Positions 10,989 through 22,253 are shown, counted from the stretch's first letter. The stretch: DNA of 64,000 nucleotides from Limnanthes douglasii subsp. nivea (GCA_036936605.1 JAUPFV010000005.1:228251770-228315769), one strand, 5' to 3'. Made by a program: numbers and translations. The notes: generated by a model not told the origin, from the sequence alone.

Positions 10989-12371
10989 ATGTCAAATTCA
11001 GCAGATTTTCAGTCAGGTTCTCCCAGTATAGCTTTGTTTCCAAGTGCAGGAATGGGTCATCTAACCCCATTCCTCCGTCTTGCTTCAATGCTATCTGCTC
11101 GCGGCTGTCAAATCACATTGATAATTGCTAAACCGACTGTTTCCATGGCCGAATCCAAGTATACATCCTGGTTCCTTACCAACAACCCAAGAATCAAGAG
11201 CATTGAATTCCACCCAACACAAAATCTGTCTGTTAATTCTTCGGACGATCCTTTCTTTGTTCAAATGGAAGCAATTAGCCGCTCTATTCCTCTTCTTTAC
11301 CCTTTACTATCTTCTTTGTCTCATCCTATCTCTGCCATCTTTTGTGATCTTGTAGTAGCCTCTGGTATTGATCAAATTGCTTGTGATCTTAGCATTCCTT
11401 ATTATGTTGTTTCCACCACTTCTGCCAATTTTCAATCTCTCCTAATGAAAGTTCCAATCACAACGACCACTGGTATGACTCATTTGGAAATGCCAGGCAT
11501 GACTCCAATTCCTCTGTCAAGCATTCCTCCACCCTTATTGTTTAGCCCGGATAGTCTGTTTACGACAACTGTCTTAAAGAATGCTCAAGCTGTAACAGGA
11601 GCAAAGGGAATACTCATCAACAGTTTTGACTGGTTCGAGTCGGAAACACTCAGTGCACTCGACAAAGACAGAATGTCATACGACTTACCACCACTACTTC
11701 CGATTGGGCCGTTAGAAACTTTCGAGCTGGAGAAAGACCAGAGTAAGTGTGTATCATGGTTAGACAAACAACCGGCAGAATCTGTTGTTTATGTCAGCTT
11801 TGGGAGTAGAACAGCCATGTCTGATGATCAAATAAGAGAACTTGGAGATGGGGTTGATAAAAGTGGGAGCCGGTTTTTGTGGGTACTCAAGACTGAGAAA
11901 ATTGATAGGCAAGACAAAGAGGACCTGAAAGACTTGCTAGGCGATGCATATCTGAAAAGGACCAAGGAGAAAGGCATAGTAGTGAAGAGCTGGGTCAACC
12001 AACAAGAGATTCTAGCTCATCCTGCACTCAGAGGGTTTATAAGTCACTGTGGGTGGAATTCAGTGATGGAAGCAGCACAGCATGGGGTTCCCGTGCTGGC
12101 ATGGCCACTGAATGGGGACCAGAGAGTGAATGCGGAAATCATGGAGAAGAAAGGGCTAGGGATATGGGAGAGAAGCTGGGGTTGGGCTGGTGAGAGATTG
12201 GTGAAGGGAGAGGAAATCAAGGAGAAAATTTTAGAGCTTATGGAAGATGCAAAGCTACACGCAGCAAAGAATGTAAGAGCAGAAGCAAAGAAGGGGCATG
12301 AAAACGGAGGTAGCTCTCAAAAGGTGATCATGGACCTCATCCAATCATTATCTCAGAAGAAGTTAAATTGA
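10989..12371 (+). CDS. UDP-glycosyltransferase, UGT708-like (family 1), single exon
   Basis: This 460-residue enzyme should transfer a sugar, usually glucose from UDP-glucose, to a small aromatic acceptor in the cytosol. Best resemblance is to UGT708, which holds C-glucosyltransferases of 2-hydroxyflavanones and related polyketides; some members also make O-glucosides. The family signature SAGMGHLTPFLRLASMLS is at residues 19-36 with catalytic His24, and the partner Asp is D120 (AIFCDL). The DDPF motif at residues 86-89 is typical of plant C-GTs. The PSPG box spans about 335-378 (WVNQQEILAHP..HCGWNSVMEA..NGDQ) and ends in Asp-Gln, as in glucose-using enzymes. There are no stops or introns, and the start matches the family N-terminus. 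A near-duplicate start precedes it. The next gene, TrmH, converges on it. The exact substrate cannot be read from sequence. Confidence 0.93.
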   Translation: MSNSADFQSGSPSIALFPSAGMGHLTPFLRLASMLSARGCQITLIIAKPTVSMAESKYTSWFLTNNPRIKSIEFHPTQNLSVNSSDDPFFVQMEAISRSIPLLYPLLSSLSHPISAIFCDLVVASGIDQIACDLSIPYYVVSTTSANFQSLLMKVPITTTTGMTHLEMPGMTPIPLSSIPPPLLFSPDSLFTTTVLKNAQAVTGAKGILINSFDWFESETLSALDKDRMSYDLPPLLPIGPLETFELEKDQSKCVSWLDKQPAESVVYVSFGSRTAMSDDQIRELGDGVDKSGSRFLWVLKTEKIDRQDKEDLKDLLGDAYLKRTKEKGIVVKSWVNQQEILAHPALRGFISHCGWNSVMEAAQHGVPVLAWPLNGDQRVNAEIMEKKGLGIWERSWGWAGERLVKGEEIKEKILELMEDAKLHAAKNVRAEAKKGHENGGSSQKVIMDLIQSLSQKKLN

Positions 12372-12909
12372 GACCCAAGCTGAAGAGGAAAGGAAAAAAA
12401 AGGCTATAATATGCTATGGCATGGGGTTGTCCTGGTGATATGTCAATTAATAAAACTAGATGATTACAGATTTTTGTGTTAATTCACAATGTCGAATAAA
12501 GCACACCTCTAAACTTCTGTTAAATAAGTACAACTGCAAAATATCAATGATGCCTAACAATATTAACTCACATTTGTTCCTACGCAATTACTATGTAAAT
12601 ACAAATGAAGTTTGAAGGTTACACACATACGTTTTGATAATATGAAATCATACAACCACAGTATTGAGGGTACATGCAAGAAACTTTGATGAGTACCAAC
12701 TTGAACAATTATAGTCGAGATTCTAACTGCCTTACTACGTCTGCTCTCGCTGACGCAACTAAATGCAGCATGGAGCAGGAGGAAGAAGCCTCCATATTCT
12801 TTCGTTTATATCTGGATAGTTTGAAACTGTTTCTTCAAAGTTGGTTGCACTTTAGCAGTCACTTTTAGCCAAGATTCTGGACAATCTGTTAACTTATGAT
12901 AAATGAAGG
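12372..12909. other. Spacer between convergent UGT and TrmH genes
   Basis: Holds the 3' ends of both transcripts. AATAAA at 12449-12454 is a plausible poly(A) signal for the glycosyltransferase. No further gene is supported; the small frame at 12674-12868 has no recognisable content. Confidence 0.5.
12449..12454 (+). terminator. Putative poly(A) signal of the upstream UGT gene
   Basis: AATAAA, 78 bp after the stop codon, followed by a T-rich stretch. Plant signals are degenerate, so this is only a candidate. Confidence 0.4.
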
Positions 12910-15285
12910 TCATAGCTTTGATATATGCAAAGATCCATTCTGTTTTCCATATTCGTAAGCAATGCTTGCGGAGTTCTTGTTGTGACGTAGTGAGAATTCC
13001 GCAAGCAAGATTTGTCTTTCTTCTGCTGTCAAGTCACTGTGATGTCCCTGTGACAGATGCAGTTTTGTTATTGCCATAATGAACGGAAAGAAACGATAGA
13101 TAACTTAATAAGTATAATCTAAGCCGAGAATAGTTATCATATGTATGCCAGTTAAGTATAGAGATATATTCAGGATTAGTAAATAAACAAATAATATTTA
13201 ATAACACCTCATTGTAACAAGCATGCAGTTCGATATATACCAGCCAGGTATAGGGAGATATTCAGGATTAGTAAGTAGCCAAACAATATTTGAAAAAAAA
13301 AACATCTTATTGTAACAAGCACGCAGTTCGACATATATACCGCAACGATGCAGAAGTTAAACCACCCATATCAAAGGTACAAGAATACAAATGAAATCTA
13401 GTTTACTGGTGAAATATAGAGGTTGACTTCTCTAATAGCTAAAAGTAGATATGTATAAATAAAAAGCCAAGTTGCCGTAGATGAATAACAAATTTGAGTG
13501 GCAACAGACATAACAAGTTCATAAAGTTAGCTCAGGTTACTGCACAAAAAAGGAATTCGTTGATACCAGGCGAGAAGTTCTGTCACAAACAGCATGGTGC
13601 ATGAGAATGCCCGAAGCAACTGAAACATTGAACGAATCCACCATACCATTCATCGGAATGCTGCAACTCAAGTCTGATAGTTGTAAAGCCTCGTCACTGA
13701 TGCCACTGCAACACTCTACTCATATTAGGATTTATAACTATTAATGCATTGTATTATATAAACATACTGTTTTCTATTTTATGTTGAAAGGACGCAGGGT
13801 TAAAAAATCAATCAAGATACCAGAAATCCTTATTTAGAAGCATGCAGCCATTCAGATTATGCCAAATTATCTATGTCCAAATACATATTTTCCAATTGCA
13901 ACGGAAAATGTAAAGGGTAAGAAATTACCGTGTCTCGTTTCCAACTACTATTGCAGTAGGGCAAGACCAATCCATGTCATGTATGGATACCTAAGCATAA
14001 CACAAATTAGTCATTTATCTTGACAACCTTCGATCGACCAAATCCAATTATTAAAGAAGACTATCATGCTCAACAATCCTTTCTAGAAAAGCAAACTATA
14101 AACAGCTTCAATGAAGCATATGTTACTTTGCTTATTATAAATAGTAATATAGTCACAATAAAAGGATGCGGATTTTATTAGTACCGTATCCGTTCCCAAA
14201 TGAGTAGTAGCAATTCGGTAGCCACGCTCTCTAAGAGCTTCAAAACATTCTTTAGGGGAATCCCAGAGTTCAATGTCCAACCATTTTTCTGCACCCTTAC
14301 TAACATGGCGGTTTTCTCTGTACCTGCAACCACATAGTTATGTCATTAACCGAGCCCAAATGTGTCTCTAGTCCAACAAACAAAGCAGAGATAGAGAAAA
14401 CATCCAACGTTGTAACTTTGCAAGTTAGAGTTCGAACAGTCCTGAATCGAATGGATTCAAATCTTATATCAACAGAGCACATCAAGACATTTCCTTTTAA
14501 TAACAGAAAACCTAACAGGTTAAAGATCACTAGTTTCCATAACAGCTAATAAACATATAAAATGCCAACCTCAAAGGCACCTGTTGGAGTTACGGCAAGA
14601 GACCACATGAACTGACTGGACACCAAATGCATCTGCGGACCTAAATGCAGCTGAAACATTCCCGAAATCATGGAGCCCTTCAACCACCAAGCAGACTGAG
14701 AAGCTCCGGTTGCTGACAACACGCTGGAACTTCTCTTTCCTCTCTTCCATTATATAAGGGCTCATTACCTCCAAAACCTGGGCGCTGTTCAGCTGGACAT
14801 CCCCACACCTGAAACTGTCCAGGTAAGGGAACCAACGTTTGCTCGACGAACCAGTGTTCTCGTCGCTTATTGTGGACCTGCGCTCCATTTTCATCGACTT
14901 AGCCACGTCGTCTCGGTTTTTGAGCAAATTCTCCACAGTATCCCTCGTTGAATCTTCTGGATAGTCCTCTATCAACTCTGTAGCTGGTTCGGCTGACACT
15001 ACTGTCGTTTGGACCGAAGAAAAGGTTCTCAAACGAACTCTTAACGTATTGGTTTTTATGCCTACAAGACACCCAAATTCAATTAGTTCATTGGTGATTC
15101 AACAATGGTGAAAACATATAAATAGATAGATACTTAGTGTTTATATTACATGACGATTTCGGGGATAGTACGGAGAGAGGAGATAATGGACGAAGAGACA
15201 GAGTAGAGAGATGTGTCAAGTGGAAATGTGGAATGGTTTGGAGGGAAGAGAGAGATGCGCGGACAAAGGTTTTGCAGCTGCTCAT
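12910..15285 (-). CDS. SpoU/TrmH-family RNA 2'-O-ribose methyltransferase, six exons
   Basis: Likely methylates a ribose 2'-OH in tRNA or rRNA with S-adenosylmethionine. Exons on the minus strand: 15285-15150, 15061-14581, 14323-14185, 13990-13929, 13705-13567 and 13047-12910. The sum is 1095 nt, 364 residues, with all splice sites GT..AG and the frame kept. The N-terminus (MSSCKTFVRASLSSLQ) is Ser/Arg-rich, like an organelle transit peptide. The three SpoU motifs are present: NVSAAFRSADAFGVQSVHVV, then VVGNETRGISDEAL, then SIPMNGMVDSFNVSVASGIL. These build the knotted SAM site. The usual Gly in the second motif (GNExxGIS) is kept. It converges on the UGT gene, and a TIR element sits 168 bp upstream of its ATG. 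The substrate is not known. Confidence 0.92.
13151..13341. repeat. Tandem duplication of about 95 bp in the last TrmH intron
   Basis: TATTCAGGATTAGTAA, an ACAAAYAATATTT-like block, TTGTAACAAGCA and CAGTTCGA recur in the same order at about 13151-13240 and 13247-13341. Both copies lie in the intron between the exons at 13047 and 13567. Confidence 0.8.
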
Positions 15286-16072
15286 GTTTTTGGCAGAAAA
15301 AAAAAACGATAGCTAGGGCTTTGCTTTTAGCTAAAGAAGAAAAAGACGATGGCGTCTCGATAGACCAGTTTGACTAACGACTGTTTTAAACCGACGGCGT
15401 TAAACCGAGGCGCACGGTGGAAAAGAAAGGTTACTCTCAACGGTTCTCAAATGGGAATTGCTAAAAAAAGGCTAAAATTACTCCGCGAAGTCGCTTATAA
15501 TTTTTTTAAAAAATTACTACGTGAAGTTATTTTGTTTGACGATTTTACTTTTACGAAATCGTATAAATAGTCAAATTTACTCCACGAAGTTATCATAATT
15601 TCAAAAAAAAAACTCAAATTCTCTAATTTTGCTCTATCTTCTCTCTAAAAAAATTATAAAAATTATAACTACAATTATAACTAAAAATTAAAACTAACCT
15701 AAGCTAAATTAAATTAAAAAAAAACCTAAACCTAAAATTTAAGTCTAACCTAACTTAAATTAAATTAAATTAACCTAATCTAAAATCTAAAACAAAAATA
15801 AATTAAAACTAAACTAAAGTATACCTTTCTCTACCCACCCCTAGACAGAAACCCTCCCCTCTCTCGGCCACTCTTTCACACCTACCGGCACCCATCCAAA
15901 CCGAAATCGTGACCGGAAATTCTAGTCGGCGTAACAGGAAGGAGACGGGCGAGATTTCGGAATCGAAAAATTATTGTAAGTTCATTTCGTTGTTGTTTGA
16001 TAGGTTAGTTAGGTTTAGTTAGGTTTAGTTAGGCTAGATCTGTAGAAAATGTGGGTTTTTGGGCTGTCCGTA

Positions 16073-16107
16073 CGCCATGGCAGAAGCTTAAAGCTTCTGC
16101 CATGGCG
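16073..16107. repeat. Perfect 35-nt palindrome
   Basis: CGCCATGGCAGAAGCTT, one central A, then its exact inverse AAGCTTCTGCCATGGCG: 17-bp arms around a single base. Confidence 0.9.
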
Positions 16108-16140
16108 AAACTGTTCTTCGCCACACGGGGGCGAAGAACA

Positions 16141-16272
16141 GGGTCCCTACGCCAGCGTATGTGGCGTAGGGTTGGTCCCATACGCCATGGCGAAGGCGTG
16201 GGAACCTGGCTTTACGCCTTCTCCATGGCGTATGGGACCAACCCTACGCCACATACGCTGGCGTAGGGACCC
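16141..16272. repeat. Long fold-back: 59-bp arms, 14-nt loop
   Basis: Arm 16141-16199 begins GGGTCCCTACGCCAGCGTAT. Arm 16214-16272 is its reverse complement with a single mismatch (GGCGAAGG against GGAGAAGG). The loop is 16200-16213. Transcribed RNA would form a nearly perfect stem long enough for Dicer-like processing. Smaller hairpins follow, for example ACACGCCAT and ATGGCGTGT around CAGT near 16276-16297. Confidence 0.92.
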
Positions 16273-16488
16273 TGACACACGCCATCAGTATGGCGTGTGT
16301 ATCATGTTCTCCGCCATAGTGATGGCGCTGTGATGCTACAGTCACCGGAATGGCCCGGGACCGGTTTCATATTGTTTCTTGGTGTCGATCATATGTGTTT
16401 ATGCTATTTTTGTAACAAAAACAGATATCCAAGTGAGTTTTAGTATTTTTCAAGCACGCCTTCACATTTACGTTTCTATTTACAGGTT

Positions 16489-16893
16489 ATGGAGTTAGGT
16501 ATGGACTTTAATGAGGACGAAGACCATCGGTTGCTTCAGGCCGTGAAGTTTGTTAAGCAAACAATGTCCGATGATACGACCGATGCTTTTTTTGATCGAG
16601 TGGTTTGTAGGATGTTTTATGATTATGGACGCTTGGAGTATCCTAATCCGCTGCCATGTAGTCGTGAAGAAGTCAAAAGCAGGTACAATCGTGTGAAAGC
16701 TGAACCACTTCAGATTTTGTCCAACTTGCCTTACAAAGTTCAACAAGTAGCACTTGTTGATTGGAACCTGTTTAGGACAGATTACGTTACCAGACATATG
16801 TTGGATCATATCGAATGTAAGGTTGAAGAGATAGACGATGACATTGCAAACTTCGGACATATTCCAGAGAACAGTATGTACGGTTTCGAGTAA
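16489..16893 (+). CDS. Unrecognised 134-residue protein inside the TIR element
   Basis: ATG at 16489 lies just after a good splice acceptor (TTTCTATTTACAG at 16485), and the frame ends at TAA 16891-16893. The acidic peptide starts MELGMDFNEDEDHRLLQAV and includes FVKQTMSDDT, CRMFYDYGRLEYPNPLP and SREEVKSRYNRVKAEPLQIL. The shape (acidic start, LL.A..FVK, Trp-free helices, then KSRYNRV) recalls Myb/SANT-like DNA-binding proteins of plant transposons, but I cannot assign it firmly. The minus frame opposite is a shadow. It may be an element-encoded or captured gene fragment. Confidence 0.5.
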   Translation: MELGMDFNEDEDHRLLQAVKFVKQTMSDDTTDAFFDRVVCRMFYDYGRLEYPNPLPCSREEVKSRYNRVKAEPLQILSNLPYKVQQVALVDWNLFRTDYVTRHMLDHIECKVEEIDDDIANFGHIPENSMYGFE

Positions 16894-17151
16894 TAAATTA
16901 TATTTTCACTGTGTGATGTTGTTAATCTCACCTTGCCGTGAGATCGTTTTATTTATATTTTGTATCAAACGTATCATTTTGGGTTTCGGATTGCATGATA
17001 CTTTCGGATTGTATGATACTTTTGTATGATACTGTTTTCTATATTTTGGTGCTCTCGTTGATGTTTCGGTCCATGTATGATACTTTTTCCTTTATGTTTG
17101 ATATTATAAAAAAAGTATTTCCCGCTTCAAAACATATAAGAAGTTATAACA

Positions 17152-17265
17152 ATGGGTGATTCAGGCTGGAACGTGTACGAAAATGCAAGCCTCCTAAGCG
17201 CATTTGACTTCGTCAAAGGTACGATGCAAGAGGAGATTCCTGGTTTCATCGATGCAGAAGTGTGA
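17152..17265 (+). CDS. Short related N-terminal fragment (37 residues)
   Basis: MGDSGWNVYENASLLSAFDF opens at 17152 and stops at 17265. The core LLSAFDFVKGTM aligns with LLQAVKFVKQTM of the neighbouring frame, so this looks like a diverged, truncated second copy of the same domain, or an alternative first exon. It is too short to be confident of function. Confidence 0.35.
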   Translation: MGDSGWNVYENASLLSAFDFVKGTMQEEIPGFIDAEV

Positions 17266-17485
17266 TTGTTTTCAAGATAAACATCCAAACAAAAAACATC
17301 CAAAGTTTACATTCATTACAAATTTTAAGTGGTGAAATGATGAAATGATTAGCGTAGGCCGAAACAAGTGAAATTTCACATTGTGTAACATCCTGCAACA
17401 CATAAGAAGTAGTTAAACCAATTGAACCGGCATTCTGGAATAGTTAACTGAATTTTGCCATTAGTGTGGCGCCGGACAACGTGAG

Positions 17486-17538
17486 TTCGCCACATGTGTG
17501 GCGAAATACATGGTTCCCACGCCATCTGTTGGCGTGGG
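17486..17538. repeat. Two perfect short palindromes
   Basis: 17486-17505 is the self-complementary TTCGCCACATGTGTGGCGAA. At 17516-17538, CCCACGCCA and TGGCGTGGG face each other around TCTGT. Both reuse the CGCCA/TGGCG core seen in the left half of the same element. Confidence 0.9.
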
Positions 17539-17998
17539 GATTCCAAAGGGCGCCACACGCATGACGTACGCCCCACCACCCACGCCAATGCGTGACGACG
17601 AACAGGAAAAACGGGTTTTCTCCAAAATATCTAATTATCGCAGAAATAAGAGGGGACTAAGCAATGTAACTCCTCGGTGTCCATAGTGCTCCGGATGGTA
17701 AGTGGTTCCGACTCTCCTCTGGCCATGTTTTGAAGGTTTGGAGGTTTTTAAAAAAATGGGTTAAAAGGTTGTTGACTTTGGAGGTTTTAGGTAGTTTGGA
17801 GAAGATGATTATGGTGGATGTTTGAATTTGTGTTTGCAACTTCATGGAGTAGTTAGAAGTGCTCAATGGCGTGGGTTGTAATTAATTAGACTTCAAAGGG
17901 TTTTTTGGGTTTTTTGCCTAGTGGCAAATTTGTAAATATTGAAAAATAGAAACAAGCGACTTCACGGAGTAGTTTTGGCCGTTTTTTTAGCAATTCCC

Positions 17999-18608
17999 TT
18001 CTCGAAACTTACCCATTTGAGAAGAGAATGGCTAAAAAAAGTGCAAACATTATTTTAACAATTTTTTCGTTAAATTGGTAACAAAATTTGAATTAGGCTA
18101 GGCGAAACGAGATTCATTTTTTTCAAATGAGATCGGTACCGTAATCATATTTGTTTTTCGCGAACTCTGTACATAGTGGGTTGTCGGATCAGTTCATTCA
18201 TTCTAACGCGTGATACGTACGTTTTTTCTACTGATCATAAAAGAAGTTTGAAAAATTAGTTTTTTCTGTTTTATAATTTTTTAGTTAAAGTTAGTATTTA
18301 AGAATAGTCGGTTGAAGAAGAATAAAAACATGTGTTTTTAGACAGAAAATTGAGTTTTTATATATGAAAGGTAAAATAATTTATTCACGTTTTTTAAAAA
18401 ATCCTAAATTTAAGTGTCGTTATAAAAAAAAGTTGGGGCTCAAAATAACCGTGATTTTAGAAATCTCATTCTAACAATAATAATGTCTTATTTTAGTCTT
18501 GCCCACCTTTTTGTTATCATATTTCGAAATTAACAGGTTTCTTTTATTTTATTTTTTATTTTACTAAATAAGTTACCGTAATTGAGTTTTTATAATTTCA
18601 TTCGTAAA
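17999..18608. other. Spacer between two TIR elements
   Basis: AT-rich, no gene seen. The first 40 bp echo the terminal words of the left-hand element (CATTTGAGAAG, GGCTAAAAAAAG). Confidence 0.5.
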
Positions 18609-18617
18609 TTTATTATA

Positions 18618-18715
18618 GGGAAATTGCACCTAAAGTATCCTCTCAACTATTCAATTTTCACTTGCTACCCAAAGTTTAATCAATTGTTACTTAATACCCA
18701 ACTCAACTATCTTAT
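18618..18715 (+). repeat. Left terminal inverted repeat of the 11.5-kb MULE
   Basis: Imperfect partner of the right end. Shared words in order are ACCTAAAGTA/ACCTGAAAATA, CTCAACTAT, CTACC and GTTACTTAATACC. Confidence 0.8.
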
Positions 18716-19703
18716 TGTCACTTAAAACCTAATATTATTTTAATACCCTAACTACCCTTAACCCACTATATAAACATAATTTTCTGTTTTCTTTCTATTT
18801 TTTCTAGCTTTTTGAAGATTTGAATTTGTTAGCCGCTCTAACCACCTAACCCTACGAACCACCACGAAGACCGGTTGAAATCACATTTTCCGGTGATCGG
18901 AAGCTGTTGAAGGTTTGTTTATTTATGTAGGTTGTGGTGTTAGTCTTGTCTAACCAGTGTTTTCTACGTACAGGAGTTGATCGTGGTTTTTTGGAATATG
19001 TTGGCTTACAAGTAATCGTGTTGCTTGCTTTTCAGGTAATTACCTACCGATTTCGAAGTTATTCATTGGTTTTCTCTGTTGGAATAGGTTATATTCTACT
19101 GTTTTTAGACGTCATTGCCTGATTTCGAGCTTTTCTCTGTTTTTTTGTTATAGTGATCTGTTATTGTTTGTTTAATATTGTTCGTTATATACTTATGTCC
19201 TTGTTTTCTGATGTTATATACTAATTTTGTAGTGCTTTAGTTTTTTATTTCATGTGTAGATTACGAGTTTTAGTTGTCCAGGCCTTACACTAAAGATGCG
19301 AATTGTTTGATGTATTCGATGAGAAAGATGCTAATTGTATGATCAATTCGCATGGTGACATGCGAATCACATGAACGAAGTTTACATACGTTTCGCATGT
19401 TAGGATGCGAACTATGTGAAACTATAGAGTAGTGTGTGTTCAAACATATACCAGGACTTTAGATAATTTTTTACACAGTTCGCATGTTATGATACGAACT
19501 ATTTATAACTTTTTAGAGTATTGTACATCGAACCAATTATCAGGACTTTTTTTACACAGAAATATCAGGACAATATGCGAATTGCTCGATGTATGTATAC
19601 ACAATTCGCACGTTAGGATGCGAATTGTTTGATACGGTAGTAAATAATTTGCACATAGTTTTTGTGACTAATAACTAATAACTTGTTCTGTCCAGGGTAA
19701 GAG

Positions 19704-22253
19704 ATGTCCAAATCACGAGTTTGTATTTTTAAATATGGTCACCAAAGTGCAATTGTGCCTTTCACGGAGTTTGAAAGCTTTCAAAGTATCCAAGCTTATG
19801 TAGAGAACACATGGGAGGATCTTGCCACAAGTGACTACCTAATTACCTACTCCTGTGGGGATCACAATAATTGTTTCTTTAATAACCAGAATGATTTTTT
19901 GGGTTGGTGTTATATCTTGATTTGGAGTGTTTAAAACGGGTTAGTATTCTCATAGAACATCACGTCTTCGATAAGGGTTCTGGTAATAAAAGTTCTGTTG
20001 ATAAGAGCTCTGGTGGTAAGGATTGTGGTGTAAAGCGTAAAGAGCGTAGCTTGATTTTGGGAGAACCATCTCCCAATCAACTAGTTAGCGGTGAGAGTAG
20101 TAACGGTTTAGTTAATTATGATCAGAGAAAAAAAACAACTTGTTACTGCTGGTTGGGCTGATGCTATTATAGGAGTGGGTCAAGCTTTTGAAGAAGTTGC
20201 TGCCGGTCTGAGGTTATCTTTGTGCAAGTTTGCGTTAGAGCATGGTTTTTCTTTTAAATACCTGCACAACACAGCAAATAAGATCACTGCTTATTGTGAA
20301 AATAAGTTCACAAGTGGGTGGAAATTGAGGCTTTATGCATCTATTGACTCAAGCACCAGCTTGATGACGATCAAGAAGTATATCCCGCACCATACTTGCA
20401 GTCCTGTTTTCTCCCAGAAGCATAAGCATAAGCGGCACATGAATTTGACATCAGATTTGATTGCAGAGGAAATTCAGGATTCTCTACAGACCTGTCATTC
20501 GTCGATAGCCAAAACCATACAATTGACTGTCAAACAAGATTATGGTCTTGACATCTCTTATCGTTTGTCATGGAATGCTTTAGAGAAGGCTATGAGGGGA
20601 GTTTTTGGAGATAGTTCAAGTTCTTTTAGTTTACTCAACGGATACTTCAAACACTTGAAGAGTTGGGATATTACTTCAGACTGCCAGTTGGAGGTTTCAG
20701 CTGGAAACCGATTCAAGCGCTGTTTTATAGCATTCGGTTCGTCCCTTCGGGGTTTTCATTCATGCCGTCCAATGTTGTTTGTCGATGGAACCCACTTATA
20801 TGGCAAGTACAAGGGTACCTTGCTCACTGCTGTAGCAAAGGACGGAAACAACGGTTAGTTACATTTATCTAGTTAATCTGAATGATGTTTTTGTGTGAAA
20901 ATGCTGATGCAATTCGCATCAGAGGCTGTGAATTAAGCAGTGTAATGATCTTAACCTTTCGCATCATGTGCTACGAACTAGGTATTATCTGAAACTGTAC
21001 TTACATCTCAGCTTGAATTAGGTATTATTTGAAGTTGTCACAAACAATTCGCATGCCAAGCTGCGAATTCCATGTATGAGCAATTGAAATGTCCCACATA
21101 ATTCGCATGACAAGCTGCGAATTGTTTGTTCCAGGACATCATGCGAATTGTTTACAATTTTTAACACTTTGGGTACTGTTGTAGTGTTCATTTGATCTGC
21201 CTTTTTCCAGGACTATTCCATGTTGCTGTTGGTGTAGTTAACATTGAAGATTGTGACAATTGGATGTGGTTTTGGGGTGTTTGAAACCACATTTACTGGA
21301 TCACCAGATCACATTTATTTCAGACCGTCATTCTGGTATCGTTAATACTGTTTCTGTCTTGTATCCAAACTGCTATCATGCGTACTGTTATTTCCATCTA
21401 ATGCAGAATTTGAAAGCCAAACTAGAACATACTAACATACACTATAAAAAAAAGGATGTTGAGTTTCTTCCATCGTCTTGCTTATGCTCCCAGTAGAGAG
21501 CTTTTTAAAGATATACTAACGATTTTTCTATGTGAAGGTGGTGACAGAATGAGTGATTTTCTTGCAAATTTACCCCCTGAAAAGTATGCGCAGGCTTACG
21601 TAAAAGGGAAGCGATACGGCTCTATGGCTTCTACTGCAGCTGAATCGTTTAACAATCAGATTAAAAAATATTGCGGCCTACCTATTGTTGAGTTTATTGA
21701 TTGGATTAGAGTCTTGCTTATGACTCAAGTTTCACGGAGATATGAAGAGGGTCTCAGCTGGAGTACTAATTTGGTTCCCGAGTACGAGAAGAAGCTAAAG
21801 CAGAATGTTGACATGTGTCGAACTTGGGTAGTACGTAAGTCCTCTACCGCCATGTTCGAAGTCTTTTCGAATCTTGTGGCTGTTGTTAATCTGTTGGATT
21901 TCAAGTGTTCATGCGGATCATGGCAACAAGAGTGTTTTCCATGTCCTCATGCTTTAGCGGCATTACAATACACTGACCAAGATCCATTGACTATAATAGA
22001 ACCCTTCTTTACGGTTAAGAATTACAGGGAAAGTTACTCTTTTAGCATACCAGCTATAACTGATTTCGGCGAAGGGTCCAGCGCTAACGATCCTTCTTTT
22101 GTTGAAGTTCTGCCTCCGAACGTTAAGAGACGCTCAGGAAGGTCTAAGAAAAAACGAATCCCTTCTAGAGGAGAAATCTCAACCAAGCAGTTGAGGTGTG
22201 GCCGATGTTCGAAATCATGCCATAACCGGAGGACTTGTGATGTTCCAGTTTAA
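19704..22253 (+). pseudogene. MULE transposase (mudrA type), interrupted by frameshifts
   Basis: Begins MSKSRVCIFKYGHQSAI at the ATG 19704. Exon 1 runs to 20853 and exon 2 from 21211 to the TAA at 22251-22253. The MULE transposase core is clear: PMLFVDGTHLYGKYKGTLL near 20779 holds the first catalytic Asp, and ITFISDRHSGIVNTV near 21310 the second. A SWIM zinc finger (CSCGSWQQECFPCPH) near 21910 and a zinc knuckle-like end (CGRCSKSCHNRRTC) follow. The frame changes at about 19896 (T run), 20130 (A run), 21275 (G run) and 21445 (A run), alternately losing and gaining one base. Every lesion is in a homopolymer, so decay or sequencing error are both possible. A full protein cannot be made from the sequence as given. 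Confidence 0.88.

Larger units (their letters stand above)
15453..17998. mobile_element. 2.5-kb TIR element (MULE-like, tentative) with palindromes and an unknown gene
   Basis: The left end GGGAATTGCTAAAAAAAGGC is matched by the inverse of the right end, and similarity continues for about 50 bp, including ACTCCGCGAAGTCGCTT against ACTCCGTGAAGTCGCTT. Flanks give TTCTCAAAT on the left and TTCTCGAAA on the right: a 9-bp duplication with two mismatches, or chance. The right flank also repeats part of the terminal wording near 18014-18040, so the exact end is uncertain. No transposase was found. The interior carries GC-rich palindromes built on CGCCA/TGGCG and one open frame. A non-autonomous Mutator-like element fits best; hAT (8-bp duplication) is an alternative. 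Confidence 0.6.
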
